Assembly: GCF_900167135.1 (NCBI RefSeq)
Contig: NZ_FUWZ01000002.1
Span: 1,514,651 to 1,578,650, forward strand
DNA from: Chitinophaga eiseniae
GTDB taxonomy: Bacteria > Bacteroidota > Bacteroidia > Chitinophagales > Chitinophagaceae
Direction: 5' to 3'
Length of the DNA stretch: 64,000 nt
The position numbers and the translations under genes were made by a program. Shown one piece after another: positions 8,913 to 17,256 of this stretch. The notes under the pieces were generated by a model. It had not been told where the DNA came from and made no database searches. It worked only from the letters and a program-made list of their open reading frames with translations. How positions within the stretch are numbered: position 1 is the first letter of the stretch; the number at the start of each line of letters is the position of its first letter.

Positions 8913-9191
8913 CTATCTGGCAGAAGCAGTGGCGTAGGCGGTAGGTTCAAATTCTATGATCTCATACATGGCCAGCTGGTTTCTCTCCAGCGGATCTTCG
9001 CTCATGATCTGCTCCACTTCTTTGCGGCTCGAAGCCTGACAAAGGATCAACGCGCCGGATTTGGGCTTCCGCCTGCCCGACAGGATGAATTTGCCGTTAT
9101 CATAATATTTTTGCAGGAACGCTGTATGCGCTTCCATAAAGTGCTCTACCGCCGCTACCGGTCGGATGTACTGTAGAAGAATCAGGAACAT
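8913..9191 (-). CDS. YciI-like protein
   Basis: A 92-residue protein of the YciI ferredoxin-like fold: 'MFLILLQYIRPV', a helix with 'AHTAFLQKYYDNGKFILSGRR' split by the usual turn, 'GALILCQASSRKEV' and 'DPLERNQLAMYEIIEF'. Members carry a conserved His/Asp pair and are thought to be small enzymes or ligand-binding proteins; His22 and Asp85-region residues (in 'EDPLE') are present. Function is not established for most. The gene is convergent with the SRPBCC gene and ends 55 bp from it. It is monocistronic and no regulation is evident. Confidence 0.78.
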   Translation of the reverse strand: MFLILLQYIRPVAAVEHFMEAHTAFLQKYYDNGKFILSGRRKPKSGALILCQASSRKEVEQIMSEDPLERNQLAMYEIIEFEPTAYATASAR

Positions 9192-9324
9192 AAAGGTTTT
9201 TCGATGGTTTTAGATGTTTGTTTCATAGTAAGCAACAAAGGTATTAACTATAATGATCCCAAAATATTGTATGTGGCATTGCTGCCCCAAAAAAATAGAG
9301 ACATATAAGCTACAAAAATATGCG

Positions 9325-9332
9325 TACTTTCG
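9325..9332 (+). promoter_or_regulatory. Possible -7 element before the DUF4836 gene
   Basis: TACTTTCG matches the Bacteroidota -7 consensus TAnnTTTG at all but one position and lies 88 bp before the ATG at 9420. No clear TTG -33 element is found at the usual distance, so this is a weak call. Confidence 0.35.
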
Positions 9333-9419
9333 CACCACCGAAATACCACGATTGTGGGAATGTGCCGGTCAGATGGTCGGTATCCCTACCATAGTCAATT
9401 ATTAACTCTTATATCTTTT

Positions 9420-11264
9420 ATGAAAAGAACAATTTCCAAAGTTTTGTTAACCGCTGTAACTGCAGCGGTAGTGCTGTCGTCCTGCTCCACCAAGGTACCG
9501 GAAGAAAGTAAACACATCCCCAAAACAGCCGGCGTAGTGATTGACCTGAACGCCAAAGAAATTACCCAGAAACTGGCTACCAACGGGCTTACCATGGACA
9601 AGCTGTTTTCTGCCGTACAGTCTAAAGACACCTCCAGTGAAGCCATGAAAGCCTGGAAAGATGCCGAAAATTCCGGTGTTGACCTGAAAGGCCACTTCTT
9701 TGTGTCCTTCGTTTTCCCGGGCCAGGGTGGTGGCACCAAGTCCTACATCAGCGCCACTGCCAGCCTTGCTGATGCTGATAAGTTTGAGGCCTTCCTGAAA
9801 AAAAGTGAAAAAAACTTCTCCCTGAAATCCGGCAGCGACTTCAAATACATCGTGGAAGAAGAAAGCAAAGGGGTGGTTGCCTGGAACAAAGGCACTGTTA
9901 TTTTCCTGACGGCTATCCCTGATGGTATTGATAAATATGCGCCAGCCGGCACGCCCGGTCTGCCAGGCGCTGACGCCGACTCCGAAGAGGTACAGGTAGA
10001 TACCGCAGCCACCGCTACCCCGGTAGCCCTCGTGACTGCTGAAGAAGACGCTAAGACCAAAACCCTGGTAGCAGAAGTAGATCACCTCTTCCACCTGAAA
10101 AAAGACGAAAGCGCCGGCGTTATCGAGCCATTCGCCAAAATGCTGAAAGAGAATGCCGATATGAGCATCTTTATCAACCCGGAAGCGATCTATAACAGCG
10201 GGATGCTTACCATGATCCCGGCCAATTTCAAAAAACTGATGGAAGGCACCTATTATACCGGTACCTCCACCTTCGAAAAAGGCAGGATCGTTGCTAACGG
10301 TAACTACTATATGGGTAAAGAAATTGCCGGCATCTATAAAAAATACGGTAACAAGGAAATCGACCTGGATATGCTGAAGAAGTACCCTTCCCAGAATATC
10401 ACCGGCTTTACCTCCTACGCTTTCGACTTCCATATGGTGGGCGAAATCGTTAAATCTACCGGCATGGACGGCATCGTTAATATGTTCCTGGCTAAATCCG
10501 GCCTGTCTATGGATGATGTCCTGAACGCCTTCGAAGGCCAGTTTACCTATGTGGTGTCTGACATGGCTGTTCAGAAGAAAGAATCCAAATACTATCCCGG
10601 TGAGTTCCACGACGAACTTACTTCCAAATGGATCTTTAACCTGAAAGTGGGCAACAAGGAAGCATTCAATAAAGTAATGACTTCCCCGATGCTGAAAGAG
10701 ATGTTCACCAAGGAAGGCGACCGCTACGTATACGCCAATCCTGGTATGTCCGCTATGGGTATGCCGGCTGTGTCTATCACCGAAAAATTCATCACCGTAG
10801 GCTCCGACAGCGTACTGCTGCAGGAATACCTGGCCGGTAAAGGCAGCATCAAACTGCCGGAAGGCATCGAAAGCAAAATCAAAGGCAGCATGATGGGCGG
10901 CTACGCAGACCTGGAAAAAGTGATCGGCGCTATCCCGGAAGATAAAGCGGACAGCGATGAAGAAAAAGGCCTCCTCGTGAAACTGAAAGGCCTGCTGAAA
11001 GACGTTACCATGGTCGTTAAAAACACCAGCGGAGACGTTTCCAAATCTGAAATCATCCTCAACTTCAAAAACAAGGATGAAAACAGCCTGGTACAGCTGG
11101 TTAACTTCGGCACGGAAGCTGCCAAAGTAATGGAAGCTAAAAAAGCAAGACAGAAAGCAATGGAAGACAGCCTGTTCGCTGAACCGGCAGAGGGCGCTGT
11201 AGATGCCGCAGCAGATGCCGCTATTGCAGCTCCTGCTGTTGACAGCGCCGTTGTTGCACACTAA
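9420..11264 (+). CDS. DUF4836 family lipoprotein
   Basis: A 614-residue secreted lipoprotein: the signal peptide ends in a lipobox L-S-S-C with Cys22. The body matches the DUF4836 family of Bacteroidota, with the typical opening 'IPKTAGVVIDLNAKEI' and repeated alpha/beta segments. The tail (after residue 590) is rich in Ala, Asp and Val and looks disordered. The family has no established function. I chose the ATG at 9420 because it starts the signal peptide directly; an upstream in-frame ATG at 9354 would add 22 residues that break it. A strong hairpin terminator follows at 11296, so the gene is its own transcription unit. Confidence 0.88.
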   Translation: MKRTISKVLLTAVTAAVVLSSCSTKVPEESKHIPKTAGVVIDLNAKEITQKLATNGLTMDKLFSAVQSKDTSSEAMKAWKDAENSGVDLKGHFFVSFVFPGQGGGTKSYISATASLADADKFEAFLKKSEKNFSLKSGSDFKYIVEEESKGVVAWNKGTVIFLTAIPDGIDKYAPAGTPGLPGADADSEEVQVDTAATATPVALVTAEEDAKTKTLVAEVDHLFHLKKDESAGVIEPFAKMLKENADMSIFINPEAIYNSGMLTMIPANFKKLMEGTYYTGTSTFEKGRIVANGNYYMGKEIAGIYKKYGNKEIDLDMLKKYPSQNITGFTSYAFDFHMVGEIVKSTGMDGIVNMFLAKSGLSMDDVLNAFEGQFTYVVSDMAVQKKESKYYPGEFHDELTSKWIFNLKVGNKEAFNKVMTSPMLKEMFTKEGDRYVYANPGMSAMGMPAVSITEKFITVGSDSVLLQEYLAGKGSIKLPEGIESKIKGSMMGGYADLEKVIGAIPEDKADSDEEKGLLVKLKGLLKDVTMVVKNTSGDVSKSEIILNFKNKDENSLVQLVNFGTEAAKVMEAKKARQKAMEDSLFAEPAEGAVDAAADAAIAAPAVDSAVVAH

Positions 11265-11295
11265 GCTGCATTGTTATCTTTCAAAATATCTGCAC

Positions 11296-11333
11296 GGGCC
11301 GGAGCAATTAAGCTGCTCCGGCCCTTTTTATTT
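11296..11333 (+). terminator. Rho-independent terminator after DUF4836 gene
   Basis: A perfect 11-bp stem (11296-11306 with 11314-11324, gggccggagca / tgctccggccc), 7-nt loop, then a T run from 11325. It ends the DUF4836 transcript 32 bp after the stop and separates it from the ABC genes. Confidence 0.9.
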
Positions 11334-11362
11334 ATATTGGGACCTGTTAATCAGCTCGGCAT

Positions 11363-12013
11363 ATGCAAATTCAGATACAACACCTGCTGCCCATCCCCCT
11401 GAAGGACAAGCTGCTACAGCGTACCTCAGGCATCTGGAACCAGGATGTCTCCTTCAGCCCCGGCAGCTTTGTCAAAATAAAAGCCCCCTCCGGCACCGGG
11501 AAAACAACCCTCGTGCACTACCTCTACCATATCCGTTACGACTATACGGGCACCGTGCTGGTCAATAACCGGCCATGGCCCTCTTATAATAAAAATGAAC
11601 TGGCCACCATGCGGCAGCAGCAGATCAGTATTATTTTCCAGGACCTGCGGCTGTTTGAACAGCTCTCCGCCGTAGAAAACATCAACCTGAAAAGGGTGAT
11701 GCTGCCCAACCCGTACTGCTCCCCGGAAAAAATCCGGGAAATGGCGGCCCGCCTCAACGTGACGCATGTATTGCAGCAAAGCAGCAAAACACTGTCCTAT
11801 GGCGAACGACAGCGCATTGCCATCATCCGGGCGCTGTCACAACCCTTCCAGTGGCTGCTGATGGACGAGCCCTTCAGCCACCTCGACGAGGAAAACACCC
11901 GCCGCGCCGCCAACCTCATCGCGGAAGAATGTAAAGCCCGCAACGCCGGATTTATTTTAACCGATCTGGATGATGACCAACATTTTTCATACGATGTTCA
12001 TTACCAGCTTTAA
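11363..12013 (+). CDS. ABC transporter ATP-binding protein lacking the H-loop histidine
   Basis: A 216-residue MacB/LolD-like ATPase. Walker A is A-P-S-G-T-G-K-T-T (Lys47), the Q-loop is in 'IIFQDLRLF', the signature is L-S-Y-G-E-R-Q-R, and Walker B is 'WLLMDEP' with Asp168 and Glu169. The switch histidine usually found in a T-H-D context is replaced by Asp201 in 'FILTDLDDD'. The protein therefore should bind ATP, but the hydrolysis switch is altered. The downstream permease gene begins 9 bp later and forms a two-gene unit. This family couples ATP use to work in the periplasm (lipoprotein release, efflux or FtsX-like signalling) rather than moving a substrate through the membrane. The substrate is unknown. 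Confidence 0.87.
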   Translation: MQIQIQHLLPIPLKDKLLQRTSGIWNQDVSFSPGSFVKIKAPSGTGKTTLVHYLYHIRYDYTGTVLVNNRPWPSYNKNELATMRQQQISIIFQDLRLFEQLSAVENINLKRVMLPNPYCSPEKIREMAARLNVTHVLQQSSKTLSYGERQRIAIIRALSQPFQWLLMDEPFSHLDEENTRRAANLIAEECKARNAGFILTDLDDDQHFSYDVHYQL

Positions 12014-12022
12014 TGTTTTTTC

Positions 12023-13219
12023 ATGCGCCCGTTTTTTGAACTGCTAAAAAAGATTATCCATACTGGCATCGGCAAAAGCCGCTTCCTGATGGCCTCTGTG
12101 GGCCTCGGCATCGCCATGCTGCTGATATTGGTGGCCATACAGGTACACTCCAACTTCAACCAGCTGCTGTACAGCGCCAAAAATCAGAACGAGACGGCAG
12201 ACTTCCTGGTGATCAATAAAAAAATCACCAACGCCATCATGGGACAAAGCGGTAAAAGCGCTTTCACCCCGGAAGAAATAGACCGGATCAAAGCCCAACC
12301 CTTCGTGCAGTCGTTCGGGTTAATCACCTCCAGCCGGTTTAAAGTGGTGGTGCAAGCCCCCGGAGATCTGCATTTTGCAACCGACATGTTCTTCGAATCG
12401 GTGGCTGACAGCTTCCTGGACGTAAAAAACGACGACTGGAAATGGAACACCGGCGACCGTACTATTCCTATCATCCTTCCCAGCGACTTCCTCAACCTGT
12501 ATAACTTCGGGTTCTCGCTGAGCCAGGACCTGCCGCAGATTTCACAGGAAACAGTCAAAGCCCTACCCCTCCAGGTGGTCATCTCCAACAATATCACCCA
12601 GGAACCGTTTATCGGGCAGGTGGTGGGCTTCTCAGACAGGATTTCCTCCTTCCTGGTGCCCGCATCCTTTATGTCCTGGGCCAATGACAAATACGGCACC
12701 ACCCGCGAAGCACCTACTTCCCGTGTGATCATCAAAACGCCGGACCCGTCCAACCCAACACTGGTGAAGTTCCTGGAGGATAACGGCTATACCACCAACC
12801 TAGACAAACTCAAGTTCAGTAAAACACGCCTGATCGTACAGACCATCGTATCCGTGATCGGCTTCTTCGGACTGATACTACTGCTGTTTGCGATGCTTGT
12901 ATTCAGTATGTTCATCCAGCTGATCATAGCATCCTGTAAGCGGGAAATACAATTGCTGGTGATGTTGGGCACAGCGCCCCGTCAGCTGAAACGGTACCTG
13001 CTGAAACAGTTTGTGCCGCTGTATATTATCATCGGGTGTGTGTGTGTGCTGCTGCTGGCCGGATTGCAGTACATGACTGCTGTGGTGTTGGCCAAACATG
13101 ATATGGTGGTCAGCATATGGCCAGGTCCCGGTGTATTCGCCGGAACAGTACTGGTACTCGGACTGGTGTACATCGTCAACCTGCTGACGGTCAGCCGCTA
13201 CGTCAACAAAGAATCCTGA
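12023..13219 (+). CDS. ABC transporter permease, MacB/FtsX type
   Basis: A 398-residue membrane protein with the FtsX/MacB layout: one membrane helix at residues 22-42, a large periplasmic domain (about 45-265), then three helices near 280-305, 330-350 and 365-388. The start lies 9 bp after the ATPase stop, so translation is probably coupled. FtsX-type permeases act as mechanotransmitters. No macA- or lolC-like partner or outer-membrane factor is encoded beside it, so its cargo is unknown. A few codons downstream begins a small Dabb-domain gene on the same strand (25 bp), possibly cotranscribed. Confidence 0.85.
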   Translation: MRPFFELLKKIIHTGIGKSRFLMASVGLGIAMLLILVAIQVHSNFNQLLYSAKNQNETADFLVINKKITNAIMGQSGKSAFTPEEIDRIKAQPFVQSFGLITSSRFKVVVQAPGDLHFATDMFFESVADSFLDVKNDDWKWNTGDRTIPIILPSDFLNLYNFGFSLSQDLPQISQETVKALPLQVVISNNITQEPFIGQVVGFSDRISSFLVPASFMSWANDKYGTTREAPTSRVIIKTPDPSNPTLVKFLEDNGYTTNLDKLKFSKTRLIVQTIVSVIGFFGLILLLFAMLVFSMFIQLIIASCKREIQLLVMLGTAPRQLKRYLLKQFVPLYIIIGCVCVLLLAGLQYMTAVVLAKHDMVVSIWPGPGVFAGTVLVLGLVYIVNLLTVSRYVNKES

Positions 13220-13244
13220 TTACGCTCATCTAAAATATTTAAGT

Positions 13245-13568
13245 ATGAAAGCACTAGAGAAAAAGCTCGTACACGTGGTGAATTTTTATCTGAAGCCCGG
13301 ATTGTCTGAGGAGGACAGAAAACGCTTTGAAACCGGCATAAGCAGTCTGCATACGATCGACGACATCACTATCTTTAATGTGGGCAAACCCGCACCGGTG
13401 GTAGACAGCCCTACCATTGATAAAGACTACGACTACTGCATGTTATGCGTATTTGAAAACCTGGAAGCGCACGATCGTTATCAGGCGCATCCTGTGCATA
13501 TCAATTTTATAGAGCAGTGCAAACAGTACTGGTCACGGGTGGTGGTCTTCGATTCCGAAACCATTTAA
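13245..13568 (+). CDS. Dabb (stress-responsive alpha/beta barrel) family protein
   Basis: A 107-residue protein of the dimeric alpha/beta barrel family: 'LVHVVNFYLKPGLSEEDR', a central 'FNVGKPA', and the C-terminal 'YDYCMLCVFENLEAHDRYQAH' split over two strands, ending in 'PVHINFIEQ'. Such proteins form small homodimers; some are enzymes and many have no known role. It follows the ABC permease by 25 bp on the same strand. Its stop codon overlaps the stop of the convergent DUF3857 gene (TAA at 13566-13568 against 13565-13567), so no room exists for a terminator between them. Confidence 0.85.
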   Translation: MKALEKKLVHVVNFYLKPGLSEEDRKRFETGISSLHTIDDITIFNVGKPAPVVDSPTIDKDYDYCMLCVFENLEAHDRYQAHPVHINFIEQCKQYWSRVVVFDSETI

Positions 13569-16123
13569 CGGTCCCGCAGCAGTGCCGGATGCGGCATAAT
13601 AAAAGTTGCTTTCGCACGCGGGGACATCAGCAGATAAGGAACCCAGAGGGCCATGCGTAGCAGTGGCCATACAATGGAGTCCGGATCAAGAAAATTTCCC
13701 TGCGTGCTTTCCCCGAAATAATAGCCGTAAATACGGTGAAAAAAGAACAGGTATAGCGTATTGATGAAGTAATAGGTGGCCAGTGCAAAAGGAAAGGTAT
13801 CCCTTTTGTTGAAGAACAGCACCGCCAGTAACACCGAATAACACAGCAGGAAAACCCGTATGATCATGTCTCCGATCAGGAAAAGCTGTACCAGCGTGAT
13901 ATTCCCCATGTCCCTGCGGGCAGAGATGCCAGTCCACGTTTCATAATTAAATACTTTGGCCTCACAGAGGACCAGCACATCAGACATAGGAGAGAATACC
14001 AGCCCTATGGCCAGCAGCGCCAGCCAGCCCCCGATGGGCAATGGTTCCAGCGGATGCTGTACCGGCAGTACGGAATGTTTGTAATACTGAGCGCCCAGAT
14101 AGGCGAATACCGCTGCGGCGCAGATGGCCAGTACGATGGCGAGCCAGTTGCCATTGCCGGCCGGCTGACCGGCAGGCTGCAGGAGCGCGGGCTTCAGTGT
14201 CAGGTCCAGTGAAGTGGTCTTTTGTATTTCTTTGACCTCCCGGGCATACTGCGGCATAAATGACGGTGGCACATGGTCCCGGAATGTTTTCAGGACGTAG
14301 GAAAGTACAATCTGTTTGCCGGTGCGGGTGGCGGTGAAGTCGAACTGATAGTAGTCGTTTTTGATATGCAGCGGCTTTTCATCCAGCGACCATTCTATGG
14401 GCGTGTTAACGATGATCTGGTAGTCCTGGTCAAAAGGGTACTTAATGGCGAGGGGGACTTGTCTGTTTTCGTCTGTCACATAAGGCAGTATGTCTGAAGG
14501 TGACTGTGCGATAATGGAAAAGAGGAGCTTACGGCTGGCGCTGTCTTTTTTCCATAGATGACGGATCACATAATTCTCCCGGATACGGAAGATGTTACTG
14601 TCGGCATCGTCGTGCAGCTGGAGGGAGTCTTTCAGCGCCATTTCTCCATAAAACTTCCGGTAGAAAGTGAGAAATGTGGCTTCTTTATCCTTGAGGCTGG
14701 CGGAAGCCATGGCGGCCCTTTGTGCATCGGCATCTTCCCGGTACCAGGTGGTGCTGGCCAGGAGGGAGCCGTCTTTCCGTTCTTCTTCCGGGAGGGTAAG
14801 GGTTTCCCGGATAACGATATGTCCGTTCTTCTTTTTAGGGATAGGCGTTAGCTGGGTGGTGGTATCTGTGATCACCAGCGCCAGCTGAAAGTCTGGTTCG
14901 CAGAAATCAGCCAGTGCGCCCCGCTGATAAGAGAGGGTGGCATCCAGCCAGTAGGTTTTGCTTCCGGGCGTGGCGCAAACAATCGCGTGATTGAAGCTGG
15001 TAGGGGAGGGTAGCCGTTGGCTGACTGCCTCTTTCAGGTCGGTATTCACATAGGCCATGTGGGCGCTGATACCGTTTCCGTTGAGCAGGGTGCACAGCAG
15101 GAGGGACTTGTCTTTACAGTCGCCGAAACGTTGTGCCAGTACTTTATCGGGTGTATTGGGGCGGTGGGAGTATTCTCCCATTTCGATGCCCATGTAGCGG
15201 ATATCGTCCTGTACAAAACGGAGGGCTGCCTGGAGATAGGCTTCCTTGCTGTTACCAGCCTGTTGTTTCAGCGCGGCGATTTTGCTTTTGACCGCATTGC
15301 CTGGTGGTGCGATGGTATTGATTCGTTGCGCCCACTGTGCTATTTCCTGCCAGCTGTTGTATTCACTGGCTTGCAGCCGGGCGAAGGGGTTGTACCATGA
15401 AGGGAGGTGGCTGAAGTTATCAGTATCCTGCAGGTTGATGTTATGCCATTCGTAGACGGTAAGCCCGTTCCAGCTGCGTTGTTGTGGCAGTGCGGCGTGG
15501 TTGAACGCTTTGAAGTGCAGCTGCCTGCCGGGGCGCGCGATGATATTCCGGTAGAAGTTGACCACCGGCGCTGCGGTTACCTGGTAATATTCTTCATCTA
15601 TTTTATTATCGAAGATGGGGTTGACGCCGGTAAGGGAATAGCTGTATTCTATCTGATCGCCTTTGCGTACGTCTTCCAGGATCAGCCAGGCGGTGTAGGT
15701 GCCGCTGTAGATAAAGCGGGAGAGTTCTTCTTCCTGCTGCAGTACTTTAAAGGAGGCGCCTGCCAGGCGGTTGATTTCGCGGCCATCGCGTTTGATAACG
15801 ATGCGGTGGAAAGTAAGTTTTTCGTATTGCGGGTCATAGTCTACCGATATTTCGGAGCCGTTTTGGATGCCGGCTTCCGATACGATCTGGCGGACGTAGT
15901 GATGGTAGTCGCTTTTCAGTTCAGCATGGTACTGTGTTTCAGCCAGCAGCAGGTAAAAGCCGTCGCTGATATGTTTGGCATTGGGCTTTTGCTGGAGGTT
16001 GGGTTGCCAGGGAACCAGCCAGGAGGGGACAGGGCCGGTGCTGACAGCTTTATGCTGTGCCTGTGTTACTGCCGGCACGAGTGCCAGCAGTAACAGCAGT
16101 ATTGTTTTCAAGGTACAGGTCAT
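13565..16123 (-). CDS. DUF3857 / transglutaminase-like / DUF2569 fusion protein
   Basis: An 852-residue protein. A signal peptide (about 22 residues) is followed by a DUF3857 domain (about 50-240), a transglutaminase-like papain-fold domain with an apparent triad Cys336 (F-G-D-C-K-D-K), His379 (N-H-A-I) and Asp394 (W-L-D-A-T), a second beta-rich region (to about 650), then a membrane helix near 658-680 and a C-terminal DUF2569-like region with several helices starting at 'LPIGGWLALL' near residue 695. The triad suggests a cysteine peptidase or amidase acting in the periplasm while held in the inner membrane. Substrate is unknown. DUF3857-transglutaminase pairs are common in Bacteroidota; the DUF2569 tail is less usual. 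The DUF2891 gene lies 28 bp upstream on the same strand. Confidence 0.85.
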   Translation of the reverse strand: MTCTLKTILLLLLALVPAVTQAQHKAVSTGPVPSWLVPWQPNLQQKPNAKHISDGFYLLLAETQYHAELKSDYHHYVRQIVSEAGIQNGSEISVDYDPQYEKLTFHRIVIKRDGREINRLAGASFKVLQQEEELSRFIYSGTYTAWLILEDVRKGDQIEYSYSLTGVNPIFDNKIDEEYYQVTAAPVVNFYRNIIARPGRQLHFKAFNHAALPQQRSWNGLTVYEWHNINLQDTDNFSHLPSWYNPFARLQASEYNSWQEIAQWAQRINTIAPPGNAVKSKIAALKQQAGNSKEAYLQAALRFVQDDIRYMGIEMGEYSHRPNTPDKVLAQRFGDCKDKSLLLCTLLNGNGISAHMAYVNTDLKEAVSQRLPSPTSFNHAIVCATPGSKTYWLDATLSYQRGALADFCEPDFQLALVITDTTTQLTPIPKKKNGHIVIRETLTLPEEERKDGSLLASTTWYREDADAQRAAMASASLKDKEATFLTFYRKFYGEMALKDSLQLHDDADSNIFRIRENYVIRHLWKKDSASRKLLFSIIAQSPSDILPYVTDENRQVPLAIKYPFDQDYQIIVNTPIEWSLDEKPLHIKNDYYQFDFTATRTGKQIVLSYVLKTFRDHVPPSFMPQYAREVKEIQKTTSLDLTLKPALLQPAGQPAGNGNWLAIVLAICAAAVFAYLGAQYYKHSVLPVQHPLEPLPIGGWLALLAIGLVFSPMSDVLVLCEAKVFNYETWTGISARRDMGNITLVQLFLIGDMIIRVFLLCYSVLLAVLFFNKRDTFPFALATYYFINTLYLFFFHRIYGYYFGESTQGNFLDPDSIVWPLLRMALWVPYLLMSPRAKATFIMPHPALLRDR

Positions 16124-16151
16124 AGCAGGGGATTAATACGTTCAGCACAGC

Positions 16152-17243
16152 TTATTGCTGTTCTGCCGTGAGCAGGTATACAGCAAAGGAGGCCAGCCAG
16201 TGTTCACCGGCATAGTCGCCGCTGGCGATCTGTGGGAAAGATGTCAGCAGGTGTTTGTTGGCGAGGGCCTGGATGGCCTGCTGATTTTTGCCGCCGTGAC
16301 GGGCGATGGCTTCGAGGCACCAGGTACGGCTGAGATTGAGGCCGTCGAGATGTACGAGTTTGCCATCGGTGCGGTCTTTTACCTGTCCGGGTTGCAGAAT
16401 GGTGATAGGATGCTGGAAGAGGCCGGGCAGAAAAGCGTATAGCCATGGGCGGTATTCCTTTTCCGGCATGATACGGCGCATCAGGTCGGCTTCTTCCAGG
16501 CTGGGAGAGAGGAAGTCGTATCCGCCGGGCTCCCATGCCACCGGAGCGTTTTTGTCTTTGGCATAAAAGCGCATCGCTGCATCGTGGATGGCAGTTTGCA
16601 GGGCTTTATCACCGGTAGTTTGTGCGTAATCCCAGGCCAGGCAGAGGCCGAAAGCCAGGTTGGTATGTTCGCCCACACGGATGGGATACATCAGTTTACC
16701 GAGGAAATCGACATATGCCTTCGCAAAGTGGCTGGCCAGCGGTTGTACATTGCGGCTGAGTTCTTTGCCCAGCGGATCGTTCCAGGTCAGGAGCTCCCGC
16801 TGCAGCTGCAGCAGCCAGCTCCAGCCATAGATGCGTTCAAAGCTTTTGTTTTCTTTGCCCTTAAACAGCTGCAGCTCTGTCTGTATATTTTCTGCGGTGA
16901 GGTGCTGTGCCAGCCTGGTGCGGATTTCCGCTGCCCTGTCCATATCGGGGAACATTTTTAGCAGGCGTACCAGCATCCAGTGGCCATGGACGCTGCTATG
17001 CCAGTCGAAACAGCCATAGAAAGCCGGGTGGTAGCTGGCCGGTGTGCCCAGCAGCGAGCTGTCCGGAAATACTATGCCTGTTTTATAAGGGAAAGGCAGG
17101 TCCAGGCATTTCAGCGGCAGTGCTGCCAGCTGGTTGGCGGTTTTAACCGTCATCTTAGGCCGTTGTTCAGTGGTCATGGTCTGTTTTTGAGCATGAGCGA
17201 TAGCGGTAGAAAAGCAAATGGCAAGCAAAATGATGTATCTCAC
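16152..17243 (-). CDS. DUF2891 family secreted protein
   Basis: A 363-residue protein with an N-terminal signal peptide (cleavage after about residue 18, 'IAHA-Q'). The remainder matches DUF2891, an all-helical family with probable alpha/alpha toroid fold: 'HPAFYGCFDWHSSVHGHW' near residue 72, 'WSWLLQLQREL', 'GEHTNLAFGLCLAWDYA' and 'HLDGLNLSRTWCLEAIA'. Conserved His, Asp and Trp residues suggest a carbohydrate-active or metal-binding pocket, but no activity is established. It sits between a flavoprotein gene (13 bp upstream) and the DUF3857 fusion gene, all on the minus strand, so the three may be cotranscribed. Confidence 0.85.
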   Translation of the reverse strand: MRYIILLAICFSTAIAHAQKQTMTTEQRPKMTVKTANQLAALPLKCLDLPFPYKTGIVFPDSSLLGTPASYHPAFYGCFDWHSSVHGHWMLVRLLKMFPDMDRAAEIRTRLAQHLTAENIQTELQLFKGKENKSFERIYGWSWLLQLQRELLTWNDPLGKELSRNVQPLASHFAKAYVDFLGKLMYPIRVGEHTNLAFGLCLAWDYAQTTGDKALQTAIHDAAMRFYAKDKNAPVAWEPGGYDFLSPSLEEADLMRRIMPEKEYRPWLYAFLPGLFQHPITILQPGQVKDRTDGKLVHLDGLNLSRTWCLEAIARHGGKNQQAIQALANKHLLTSFPQIASGDYAGEHWLASFAVYLLTAEQQ

Positions 17244-17256
17244 AGGGATGATCGGA

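Noticed and set aside
9447..11261. 604-codon open frame on the minus strand across the DUF4836 gene
   Set aside because: It is the antisense shadow of a well-supported lipoprotein gene; the product is rich in Phe, His and Val without any family motif.
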